64,000 nucleotides of DNA from the NCBI GenBank assembly GCA_030747695.1, contig JASLKG010000008.1, forward strand, positions 1-64,000. Direction: 5' to 3'. Under the pieces are notes generated by a model. It made no database searches. It saw nothing but the letters and a program-made list of their open reading frames with translations, and was not told the DNA's origin. Below are positions 11,801 to 17,075 of this stretch, piece by piece. This DNA comes from Candidatus Poseidoniaceae archaeon. Its GTDB lineage: Archaea; Thermoplasmatota; Poseidoniia; Poseidoniales; Poseidoniaceae. Made by a program: the position numbers and the translations under genes. Within the stretch, counting starts at the first letter, position 1, and every line of letters starts with the position of its first letter.

Positions 11801-11920
11801 CAATACATCATTATTCCAACTTGGCATAGCACTTGGCAATACTAAATCTGCAAACAAGAACATCATTACCATTGCAATTGAACATAAAAGATTACGGCGG
11901 TTTACGGCGGTCTGTGACAT
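2840..11920 (-). CDS. Giant surface protein, seven DNRLRE/FN3 supradomains plus Ig-like repeats
   Basis: This 3026-aa protein begins with a signal peptide (residues about 8-32, hydrophobic SIAMVMMFLFADLVL). Residues ~40-2150 contain seven DNRLRE-type (disaggregatase-related, CBM96-like) beta domains, each starting with a 'DTYID..' type strand and carrying a conserved Trp motif, three times as YDG[TS]NNW. They alternate with FN3-like modules marked by 'W.....YWRVRA'. Residues ~2170-2900 form Ig-like/Big repeats ('G.FTP...G.H.IT'). A transmembrane helix follows (YYVAAGFAGLIFIVLLVVIL), then an Asp/Glu-rich stretch, a Gly-Pro-rich linker and a Trp-rich tail (WAEDENGTWWYRDPG). DNRLRE domains are often found in secreted polysaccharide-binding proteins, so attachment to or degradation of glycans is a reasonable guess, but no catalytic domain is seen. 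It is first gene of an operon with the 865-aa protein. Confidence 0.88.
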   Translation of the reverse strand: MSQTAVNRRNLLCSIAMVMMFLFADLVLPSAMPSWNNDVLEEDNLVTWTNTYTNVTADTAIQSGDPTATYGSDASLEIGETDTGESRLLISVSNNYTSSDVIHSATLELTCGTVSISVDAINIYTARLKKSWDETNATWQGPDTNQMWTLNGADDTTDRGEWEPPYFGYGNNTFSIDVTALVQDAANNGRSSVNMIIAATGSGYVCHSTDHSQSTSHPKLLVNHSTGTPSPVGTLTPDFVSDGQALMNSDSFFLEAATTPDLSWSALSGSDVQVQLSLEDQFKSGSDDTWYYTTLANSSLFTISGTAGYVTVPSSDSLSNSTTMYYRMRAINNDQIGLWQSGYFHLPEHSVTDNGDNTASFEFTFDSLGLSENTIEDTYVDSTNVARNSNMGTDTTMAVGATSNSLQHGLMRLNMDDVGLKSNFTIVSASMTLARDSYSGSAGISVHLMENEMWTESDVTYKKYDGTNNWDEGGRTQSMSVDIIPGDQVSNNFEFNITSAVQLWLDNIASGSSDNDLELLLAGSTYGREVGSTSSVTFETTDANADYPLISITYANGSGSPPATPSHSLPLDGHGVWNVSVNNLSGNTTPILTWDTSVVGNNDMLLQLATDPEYRDVIAAFDTSIDNDFTPSTGSWTPTGLDSLSTGVLYHWRIAHRDTGGHLGWWQTSSFLVSGLESEYLSGDDHELRLRHGNATSVGDSPVCADTYIDSGSVSTNYNGEDEMQISYNTYPSETSVIMGCDLISHLLPDGYAVKAATLSMRLAANPTNGPMIGVWENLQHNWSEGEATWATYDGSNNWGTAGAKGWERSGLQDAKVVGTSYSAGDWVEFDVTLAVQNAMREDRNVDFILGVINNNDDRDVLFYPNHETSSSRPQLKFVYVPGSDLIPNEPTPYSPANGSWSVDSGIEVSPNQEPILSWNFNSGNNVTIGGWSVQLDTSSSFNSGNLIVASSWNTNGFDVANNTYAVDQMLNTGETWYWRVRATSSTNQIGNWSDAYHFLLPDLTTWSIDSNSAAVELHHHEAMPNLQLPHFIDTFVEENSNSSHSTSTTLKVGTAGDGSQLTSLIKIPLSELPNPQNAHISHADLNLYAQIGSDITNSISVHQSLVNWNTSANGIAYDGTNNWSSPAAMGASDSGYMSDILQGTSASWMTFDITQLVQEAFARGDNHLSLIIKGSVDDGLTKFTSTDGSSSDRPWLNLTWTAGNASTPESPGNNSLPLNNDILWDTSSHALLSVNNPTFKWTHANSSTIDDWRITIWKDYADERSGWDVYDSRESSTGWDLTNLSWTNPSNLSSGESYKWFVTPIVDDIIGARSSGTLFHLPDSTGESINSTDASISLQQGLIVKALDYPDIFLDTFIDTGSTSSSYTSSNLLMMGRSNQTSSSNHETVTLMRLNWSDIPIPSNYEFLEAHLELSKLSGGIINQETVSIAVCQTIDYWDENATASSPIGANTTGWSDEACDVPFEISTISYDESTIDLDLTYAIQHAHAAGFSEVSLGLAVVSETLEEWHFASSDYSADETKRPELSLTWRTGNQWLPMAPSGLTPFDSSTMWNHSSTLPKGADVVSMNWNSTVNNETKWVIQTSLDDLFVDAQTWEYDLTDSSTYNGTWDPTNLSYTTASSMEWGDYWYYWRVRAEQDHRLGEWSNVHSFRVPGEYGTHDGTGNNSLTLYQGSIFVESDTLPHVPDVTLDSNTPNTNVGSSVALDLGISRSGSGEAQILLEFDLGELPFPAAMTPTGAYLELYRENVTGTSSQKVSVHACSGFNEKNVTWNTAPVCSNAEVTRSTMLTVPVQGWQTWDITSLAQSNVANGNMSLIVLLKSVGTPSSTSIFYSSDYWNSSFRPKLVLEYVDNVNGVIPPAQPVLSSPPDGAILYNTTEWNLTSMDKPQLTWNPVTNATGYIVTVAEESGQRKYKSWEDSEINGTTLTFPDDLTAGSVYSWWVQAINGSIPGPSSSRSTFAIGLPDSNVYNWDHTWTYHFQTGNEIPEFGHTNIRDSYIGNNYADTNHGSESMRVGTFCEGWYAPSVPTECKMIIGLDNSQIPLPLGAKIHSSALNLQIEDSIISSSGGSMTLTVHRLLTSAWTQSGSTWNNSSPGVPWSTGGMTAGIEYEATPISSTIITASTTDVWLDIGHSNMIIDGDHAWVIKATSNTVSPTWVEFYSSESSLENRPIILINYTNVDSVSISPASSTTDADSQVQFSHILNDALGSMISEEVVWSASDGSINSTGVFTPQYVGTHDITACFGVICQSVQITVTPGAPLTLVVPNTITAITADQTYDIVAEVWDQHGNIVPGQTISYTPTNGTMSGSTFNPWSTGMQTITVGWNGQTIDVSVAVNGGVPTHYVTSGCNGEISAGTTCTLTWTLHDQFENQLDLAVGGGITWTATGGTFTESNGTYWAMNVGQHSISMLSTGGISHVVNFTIVHGEMAYLEIIASEEIVTADDIVWLNTTRIDVMGNRLPVVLPIENWTISDGMINSGLPAEWHAESVGTSTLVGEYSGQSTTVTIQVSKGAITGLVMIISSADATSSLQEITADDDLTVKIKAHDSDGNRWTENVAWRIEHPMFNDQSVLQEMTYGSTTFFVPTYASSTPYSLYATYSDNDTVLEVSLTISVEHGDLASVMLLQPASLSQVIDADDDLVFIPQLTDQDGNLIDPAIISYRLVNTGDSGFGTQNITSMIVGSGGVWDASEVGTWEITAWANANDGAEYFATVSIIVTHGKAVSLNLDGSASTAIAGDEYKLLVNGTDSDGNIFPQSVLWSENGLPVPPSTIEGVNGLYNWSASLAGDHTLTYRSPNGVVGTWDVNVSAHYKVGTITLDILQESTLQLETFEVRVQTFDGWGNQIPVPQESKLTLSGRMTAEETANGNWTITTLDEGKQTVTLSVHQESASGEISVDGTIAGFFEAGGTMYYVAAGFAGLIFIVLLVVILMVFRSGDSEYDDDDEDDDDYEYDEGKADPFVSNPVGPTGPGPGGPPPSVVSEPEEDTSWQVDHRVDDEGTEWAEDENGTWWYRDPGNSEWNEWTD
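5380..11880 (-). repeat. Seven-fold supradomain repeat of about 320-330 codons within the giant gene
   Basis: The conserved Trp motif of each DNRLRE unit occurs at about 11.49, 10.51, 9.52, 8.55, 7.56, 6.60 and 5.64 kb, a spacing of roughly 955-990 bases. Each period holds one DNRLRE-like domain and one FN3-like domain. At DNA level the units are clearly diverged; short shared strings such as CCAATTGTT near 10511, 9524 and 8549 remain at the NNW motif. This points to ancient tandem duplication, not recent slippage. Confidence 0.7.
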
Positions 11921-11965
11921 GGGGCTCGAACTGGCACGGACCGAGGTGGTATAGTTTCCTTTCGG

Positions 11966-11988
11966 CTGGCCACCCTACGGGTGGCCGG
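11966..11988. other. Perfect hairpin between divergent giant-protein gene and rfcS
   Basis: GGCCACCC (11968-11975), loop TAC, GGGTGGCC (11979-11986), extended by one G-U and one C-G pair to 10 bp. It sits in the 135-base gap between two divergent genes, so it is not a terminator for either. It could be an operator, a 5'-leader structure or a small RNA. No tRNA cloverleaf can be built around it although TTCGA/TTCAA-like strings occur nearby. Confidence 0.4.
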
Positions 11989-12055
11989 AGGTGTTTTGGT
12001 ATGATTACACTCCATAAGAAGGTTCAAGGTCGTCCCTCTCTGACGCCATGAAGTC

Positions 12056-13009
12056 ATGAGCGAATTATGGGTCGAGCGGCATCGCCCACGAACAGTGGGA
12101 GACATAAAGGGTCAATCTAGTATTGTGACCCGGTTGGCTTCCTATGCCTCATTGGCGGATTTCCCTCATCTATTATTTGCGGGACCTCCGGGCACAGGTA
12201 AAACAACTGCGGCCATGGCCCTCACCCGTGACATTTTTGGAGACGACTTTCGTAATAATTTGCTGGAAATGAATGCTAGTGATGAAAGGAAACTTGAATC
12301 AATCCGTACCAAAGTAAAACAATTTGCGCGTACAGCACCTTACGGCGATGCAACTTTCAAAATAATTTTCTTGGATGAGGCAGATGCATTAACCCATGAT
12401 GCTCAGGGCGCTTTACGAAGAATAATGGAACAATTTGCAGAAACTTGTCGATTTATTCTTTCGTGCAATTATTCATCCAAAATAATCGAACCTATTCAAT
12501 CAAGATGTGCTGTCTTTAGATTTAGACCATTAGCTGATTCAGAAGTATTAGATCAAGTACGTAGTGTTGCCAAATTGGAAAAGGTTAGTCTCGATGATGA
12601 TGCTGCTGAAGCATTAGTTAGGATCTCTCAAGGAGATTTGAGGAAAGCAATAACTGCACTGCAAGTTGCAGCCGCTCTGGAAAAGAATGTTTCTCGCGAA
12701 TTAATCTATGAAACAAGTGCAACTGCTCCTCCTGAAAGCCTACATCAATACCTCATGGCATGCCGTCAAGATGGTTTTCATGCGGCACGTAGAAGACTTA
12801 GAGAATTATTGGATAGATATGGCCTCGCTGGTACGGATTTTGTTAACCAATTGCATCGGGAATTATATGGAGCTGATTTCTTGTCAGAAATTCAAAAACT
12901 TGATTTGACAGAATTGATGGCGGAAATTGATTTCAGACTCGTAGAAGGAGGAGGAGAATCGGTACAACTAGATGCGTTAACTGCAAGGTTGTGCAAATTA
13001 CTATCTTAA
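12056..13009 (+). CDS. rfcS: Replication factor C small subunit (clamp loader)
   Basis: This 317-aa AAA+ ATPase loads the PCNA sliding clamp onto primer-template DNA. It shows the family N-terminus WVERHRPRTVGDIKGQ, Walker A GPPGTGKTT (about residues 42-50), Walker B IIFLDEAD, sensor-1 region LSCNYSSKII and the SRC arginine-finger motif (QSRCAVFRFRPL). The C-terminal part (from about residue 230) is the helical collar domain. Length is normal for archaeal RfcS (about 315-330 aa). No Shine-Dalgarno is seen before ATG 12056, so the mRNA may be leaderless. The stop overlaps by 4 bases the stop of the convergent gene. The large subunit rfcL is not in this window. Confidence 0.96.
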   Translation: MSELWVERHRPRTVGDIKGQSSIVTRLASYASLADFPHLLFAGPPGTGKTTAAMALTRDIFGDDFRNNLLEMNASDERKLESIRTKVKQFARTAPYGDATFKIIFLDEADALTHDAQGALRRIMEQFAETCRFILSCNYSSKIIEPIQSRCAVFRFRPLADSEVLDQVRSVAKLEKVSLDDDAAEALVRISQGDLRKAITALQVAAALEKNVSRELIYETSATAPPESLHQYLMACRQDGFHAARRRLRELLDRYGLAGTDFVNQLHRELYGADFLSEIQKLDLTELMAEIDFRLVEGGGESVQLDALTARLCKLLS

Positions 13010-13860
13010 ACAGTAATTTCTTCGCCTTCTACTACTTCAATTACTTTGATTTTCAAATCAATTGTGCGGGTGTTTTCCCAAGGTGAACCTTGTTCTGTGA
13101 CTGTTATTTTCAAAACATGCTCTCCGACACTCAAATTCTCAGGAACTTCAACAACTATAGGATAATCATAGCCGGGGTGATCTCTAACTGGGTTAAGTGC
13201 AGATTCATTTAATTCTGAAATATTTGCCCAAGTGTTTTCAACCTCGACGTCATTAAATTCCATCTTATATTCCGATAGGCTTGGATCATCATTATCAGTA
13301 AATGAAAGAACTATCCAATACTGGGACTCGTATCCTGATTCTAAAGTAACTACGCCTTTTGACGAATCAATATAATCAAACTCTCCATTTTGATCTACGA
13401 TTACACCCCAATGGCCTTGTTGTGGAGCAACTATGTCTCCAAAAGGCGGGTTCGTTAGCAAAAAGGTTACGGCAAGCCATGTGAATATATGCAAAAAGGA
13501 TGCTTTGAACCAAGTTCCTTTGGTATAATGTTCAACAAACGTTGCTGGCATCACTTGTTTATGCAGAGGCGGAATTAAAAAAATCATCATCATTGGAACA
13601 AACCACAGCAAATCTGCGTTGTCTTTGGAATTAGACATGAGGGCATATCTCATTAGCAATGCTGTAAATATGGCAAAACACATCACCAGCCACATTGATG
13701 CTGTGTCTGCCTTCTCTTTGGAAACATGTTTTCGCGGATCAAACGATTCGATACCCATATCGGCTCCAGAGCGGTTTTTTTTGCGTTCCTTATCTCCTGA
13801 AATACCTCTATTTTTGCGCTCAGCAGCAGCAGCAGCCATAGCAGTAGAGATATCGACCAT
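13006..13860 (-). CDS. Conserved membrane protein with C-terminal extracytoplasmic beta domain
   Basis: This protein of about 284 aa is not recognised as a named family. The N-terminal ~50 residues are Ala- and Lys/Arg-rich and probably cytosolic. Three hydrophobic segments follow (about 57-75 MWLVMCFAIFTALLM, 84-98 LLWFVPMMMIFLIPP and 119-137 FLHIFTWLAVTFLL). The last ~145 residues look like an extracytoplasmic Ig/beta-sandwich domain ending in 'GEHVLKITVTEQG'. ATG 13860 is preferred over GTG 13866 because GGTG (13866-13869) lies 5 bases upstream of that ATG. It is convergent with rfcS; the two stops share the palindrome TTAA. The function is unknown; the N-terminal 'DPRKHVSKE' stretch gives no clue. 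Confidence 0.75.
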   Translation of the reverse strand: MVDISTAMAAAAAERKNRGISGDKERKKNRSGADMGIESFDPRKHVSKEKADTASMWLVMCFAIFTALLMRYALMSNSKDNADLLWFVPMMMIFLIPPLHKQVMPATFVEHYTKGTWFKASFLHIFTWLAVTFLLTNPPFGDIVAPQQGHWGVIVDQNGEFDYIDSSKGVVTLESGYESQYWIVLSFTDNDDPSLSEYKMEFNDVEVENTWANISELNESALNPVRDHPGYDYPIVVEVPENLSVGEHVLKITVTEQGSPWENTRTIDLKIKVIEVVEGEEITV

Positions 13861-13960
13861 TAACACACCGGTTCATCGACAGACAATGAAGCCTTCGCAA
13901 AACTAACTCCATGATTATGCCGCATAATTCAAAGAGTTAGCCTTGGTGGGCGGTCTAACT

Positions 13961-14086
13961 GCCGGGGTGGCGTAGTTGGTGGCGCGTCGGACTCATAGGG
14001 CAGCTCTCCGGAGCTAATGAGACGTGTATGCCCCTTCTCATGTCTGAGACATCCGAAGGTCGCGGGTTCAAGCCCCGCTCCCGGCA
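13961..14086 (+). tRNA. tRNA-Met (CAT), elongator, with 53-nt intron
   Basis: Acceptor GCCGGGG (13961-13967) pairs with TCCCGGC (14079-14085), discriminator A 14086; CCA is not fully encoded (CC then TC). The T arm is GCGGG-TTCAAGC-CCCGC. After removal of 13998-14050 the anticodon arm is TCGGA-CTCATAA-TCCGA with anticodon CAT at 13994-13996. The sequence closely resembles archaeal elongator tRNA-Met (GCCGGGGTGGC...). The anticodon stem lacks the three G-C pairs of the initiator, so initiator is unlikely. A CAT-reading tRNA-Ile2 is less likely given the acceptor and T-arm match. Confidence 0.92.
13998..14050 (+). other. Archaeal tRNA intron (bulge-helix-bulge)
   Basis: The intron sits between positions 37 and 38, the canonical archaeal place. 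The splice motif is textbook: central helix CTCA (13992-13995) with TGAG (14045-14048), 3-nt bulges TAG (13996-13998) and ACA (14049-14051), outer helix TCGGA/TCCGA. It would be cut by the splicing endonuclease EndA. Confidence 0.88.
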
Positions 14087-14158
14087 CCTCTTTCAAAATG
14101 GCTTCTAGCATTGCTTAGTATTGCGAACATTGATGACACTTCCAATGTACGAAGGGGC

Positions 14159-15472
14159 ATGGTCAGCGCACCTCATGTTGGTAGTCGTGTCCAAATAGTA
14201 GTCGCAGGACATGCCGGTGAAACAACACACGAAGGGGTAGTTTTACCGAGTGCGGCACCAGATTTTGTAACACTAAAACTAGTTAATGGATATAATATTA
14301 GCCATCCATTATCTATGATTAAATCCATGCAAGAAATAAGTTTAGAAGAAAAACAAATTAACGCACCCCCAAAAGTGATCCAATCCGTTGAGCTCCCCAA
14401 GATTACCATAATTCACACCGGAGGAACTATCGCATCAAAGGTAGATTATACAACTGGTGCAGTTGTTGCTAGATTTGAGCCTGATGAATTATTGGCAAGT
14501 ATTCCAGAATTAATTGATATTGCATTTATTGAATCCGTTAAATTAGGCAATATGTGGTCGGATGATGTTAGACCACAGCATTGGAATATGATGTGTAAAT
14601 CTGTACAAGATGCATTTGACAACGGGTCTGTAGGAGTTGTAATTACACACGGTACCGACACCCTACACATTTCCGCTGCTGCACTATCATTTGCATTTGC
14701 AGGGAATGGAGGAAAACCAGCAGGTAGGATTGTGTTTACTGGCTCACAACGTTCTTCCGACCGCGCTTCGAGTGATGCTAGCGAGAACTTGATTTCTGCA
14801 GTTTACTGGGCAGCACACGGACCCGATGTAAATGGGGAATGGGATTCTGCAGTTACTGTTATGCATGCAGGTAGTGGAGATGGTGTTTGTGCTGTTAATC
14901 CAGGTGTTAGTGTTCGAAAAATGCATTCAACTCGTCGCGATGCTTTCAAAACTGTGAATGGGCAACCTCTAGGTGAAATTAATCTAACCAAATCTGGTAT
15001 TACTCATAAATCAAATATTGTCGCCTCAAGTAGGAAAATTTCGAAACCTACTATGTATGATACTGACATACGTATTGCCCAATTCATTGCAGGACCACAT
15101 CTTCATAGTGATTTAATTGAAACTGCAATTGATTCAGGATATTCTGCAATCATAATACATGGTACCGGATTAGGCCACCTACCAATAGAGAATTCAATGG
15201 GTGATGCTCCTGAAAACGATAAATTACGCAGTACTATTGAGAAATCTTCGATTCCAATTATCATTGGAAATCAATGTATTAATGGCCCCGTGGATCTTAA
15301 TGTATATTCTAAAGGAAGAAATCAGCAAGATATCGGTGTACTTGGACATGGGAGTACCTCGTCCCCAGAGGCTCTACTTGCGAAAATACACTGGCTACTC
15401 TCTACTGATGATAACCTCTCGCGATTGGAAGAAAATCTCTGTGGAGAAAATGATTTATCTCTAATTTCATGA
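14159..15472 (+). CDS. gatD: Glutamyl-tRNA(Gln) amidotransferase subunit D
   Basis: GatD is the asparaginase-like subunit of the archaeal GatDE complex. It releases ammonia from glutamine or asparagine so that GatE can convert Glu-tRNA(Gln) to Gln-tRNA(Gln). The N-terminal ~65 residues form the small beta-barrel seen in GatD (GSRVQIVV...THEGVVLPS). The asparaginase domain has the first catalytic Thr in IIHTGGTIAS and the second motif THGTDT, plus the C-terminal region FTGSQRSSDRASSDA. ATG 14159 gives 437 aa, matching family length (about 435-440 aa). A TTG at 14111 in the same frame would add 16 residues just after the tRNA and cannot be excluded. gatE is not in the window. Confidence 0.93.
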   Translation: MVSAPHVGSRVQIVVAGHAGETTHEGVVLPSAAPDFVTLKLVNGYNISHPLSMIKSMQEISLEEKQINAPPKVIQSVELPKITIIHTGGTIASKVDYTTGAVVARFEPDELLASIPELIDIAFIESVKLGNMWSDDVRPQHWNMMCKSVQDAFDNGSVGVVITHGTDTLHISAAALSFAFAGNGGKPAGRIVFTGSQRSSDRASSDASENLISAVYWAAHGPDVNGEWDSAVTVMHAGSGDGVCAVNPGVSVRKMHSTRRDAFKTVNGQPLGEINLTKSGITHKSNIVASSRKISKPTMYDTDIRIAQFIAGPHLHSDLIETAIDSGYSAIIIHGTGLGHLPIENSMGDAPENDKLRSTIEKSSIPIIIGNQCINGPVDLNVYSKGRNQQDIGVLGHGSTSSPEALLAKIHWLLSTDDNLSRLEENLCGENDLSLIS

Positions 15473-15509
15473 CCGTCTTAATGAAGAACCGTAAGGGAGT
15501 GGGAGTATC

Positions 15510-17072
15510 ATGGTGAAGGATTCGAGCGACGCGCTCGAGGACTTGCGTTATCGGAAAGATAAGGCCATAATGGGTGGAGGAATAAAACGCCAAGAAGCCA
15601 TTAGGAATAGTGGCAGAGGGACAGCTAGAGACCGCATAAGATTACTCTTAGATGAGGATTCATTCATTGAAATTGATACTTTTCTAACACATAGAACTTC
15701 AGATCACAACATGTTTTTACATCAAACGCTTGGAGATGGTGTTGTATGTGGCCATGGAACAATCGATGGACGCAGGGTCTACTGCTTTGCCCAAGATTTC
15801 TCGGTTCACGGAGGTAGTATGGGAGAAATGCATGCCCAAAAAATTGCAAAAGTTGTGGAAATGGCTGACCGTTCTAAAGTGCCTCTTATCGGAGTCTGGG
15901 ACGGAGGTGGTCAACGTGCACATGATGGTGTTGCATCCTTAGGAGGGACTGGAGAACTATTGGATCGATTGGTACAATGTAGTGGACGTATTCCTATGAT
16001 TTCACTTGTTCTTGGACCGGTTGTAGGGGTATCCGCATTGGGTGCAAGTTTGGCTGATTTTACAATACTTGGAAGTGAGCATGGCCAGTTATTTTTATCA
16101 TCTCCTCTAGAAACCCCAGAGGTAATTAGTGGAGAAGTTGATGCTGCGGGATTGGGCGGTGCTAGTTTACATGCTAGTAGATCTGGTATTGCATGCTTAA
16201 TTGCTGAAGATGAAGAAGAGGCTTGTAATTTGGCTGCTGATATCCTTGGTTTCCTTCCAGATCACAATATGGCTGAAGCTCCACAAGAAATATCTTCAGA
16301 TGACCCAAAAAGACTCAATCCCGAACTAGAGAATCTAGTTCCAGACAACCCAAATAGACCTTATGATATGGTGAAAATTATTGAAGAAATAGTTGATGAT
16401 GGATTCTTTATGGAATTATTCAATTCATATGCTGAAAATATACTCATAGGTTATGCAAGATTAGACGGGAAAACAATTGGTATTGTTGCAAACCAACCAA
16501 AGGTTCTGGCCGGTTGCCTTGATATCGATGCTTCAATAAAAGCTGCCAGATTTATTCGTACGTGTGATGCATTCAACATTCCATTGGTGACCTTTGAAGA
16601 TGTGCCAGGTTTTTTGCCAGGTGTTGTTCAAGAATGGGGAGGTATTATTCGCCATGGTGCCAAATTGCTGTTTGCTTATGCTGAAGCAACCGTTCCGAAG
16701 ATGACATTAGTAACAAGAAAGGCGTATGGTGGTGCATATCTAGCGATGAGTTGTAAACATCTTAGATCTGATTACAATGTGGCTTGGCCAACAGCTGAAT
16801 TGGCAGTCATGGGTGCAGAAGGCGCTGTGAATATTATACATCGAAGAGAGATTGCTGCTGCCGGAGATGATGAAAAAGAAGGCGTTAGAAGTCAACTTGT
16901 CGATGAATACAAATCAAAATTTGGAGACCCATATGTTGCTGCAAAAAATGGGTGGTTAGATGACGTAATTGAGCCACAAGAAAGTCGTATAAGATTGATT
17001 CGTGCTTTACGTATCTTGTCATCAAAACGTGAATGGTCTCCTCCAAAGAAACATGGAAATATTCCTCTTTGA
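15510..17072 (+). CDS. pccB: Acyl-CoA (propionyl/acetyl-CoA) carboxylase carboxyltransferase subunit
   Basis: This 520-aa protein is a biotin-dependent carboxyltransferase, transferring CO2 from carboxybiotin to an acyl-CoA. Both crotonase-like halves are present. The N-terminal half has the acyl-CoA-binding region GVWDGGGQRAHDGVASLGG. The C-terminal half has FEDVPGFLPG and MTLVTRKAYGGAYLAM, with WPTAELAVMGAEGAV near the end. Length and motifs match PccB/MmdA. A GGGAG run (15501-15505) precedes ATG 15510 by 4 bases. The biotin carboxylase and biotin carrier subunits are elsewhere. In archaea this enzyme serves propionyl-CoA metabolism; the exact substrate cannot be read from sequence alone. 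Confidence 0.92.
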   Translation: MVKDSSDALEDLRYRKDKAIMGGGIKRQEAIRNSGRGTARDRIRLLLDEDSFIEIDTFLTHRTSDHNMFLHQTLGDGVVCGHGTIDGRRVYCFAQDFSVHGGSMGEMHAQKIAKVVEMADRSKVPLIGVWDGGGQRAHDGVASLGGTGELLDRLVQCSGRIPMISLVLGPVVGVSALGASLADFTILGSEHGQLFLSSPLETPEVISGEVDAAGLGGASLHASRSGIACLIAEDEEEACNLAADILGFLPDHNMAEAPQEISSDDPKRLNPELENLVPDNPNRPYDMVKIIEEIVDDGFFMELFNSYAENILIGYARLDGKTIGIVANQPKVLAGCLDIDASIKAARFIRTCDAFNIPLVTFEDVPGFLPGVVQEWGGIIRHGAKLLFAYAEATVPKMTLVTRKAYGGAYLAMSCKHLRSDYNVAWPTAELAVMGAEGAVNIIHRREIAAAGDDEKEGVRSQLVDEYKSKFGDPYVAAKNGWLDDVIEPQESRIRLIRALRILSSKREWSPPKKHGNIPL

Positions 17073-17075
17073 TTA

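Noticed and set aside
11921-12055. Possible tRNA: strings resembling the T-loop (TTCGAGCC on minus, GGTTCAAGG on plus) and a D-arm-like GGTGGTATAG
   Set aside because: No acceptor stem or proper T stem forms around any of them on either strand; only the simple hairpin at 11966-11988 holds.
13961-14086. tRNA-Ile2 (CAT, agmatidine-modified) or initiator tRNA
   Set aside because: Acceptor, T arm and anticodon stem match elongator tRNA-Met; the three G-C pairs of the initiator anticodon stem are missing.
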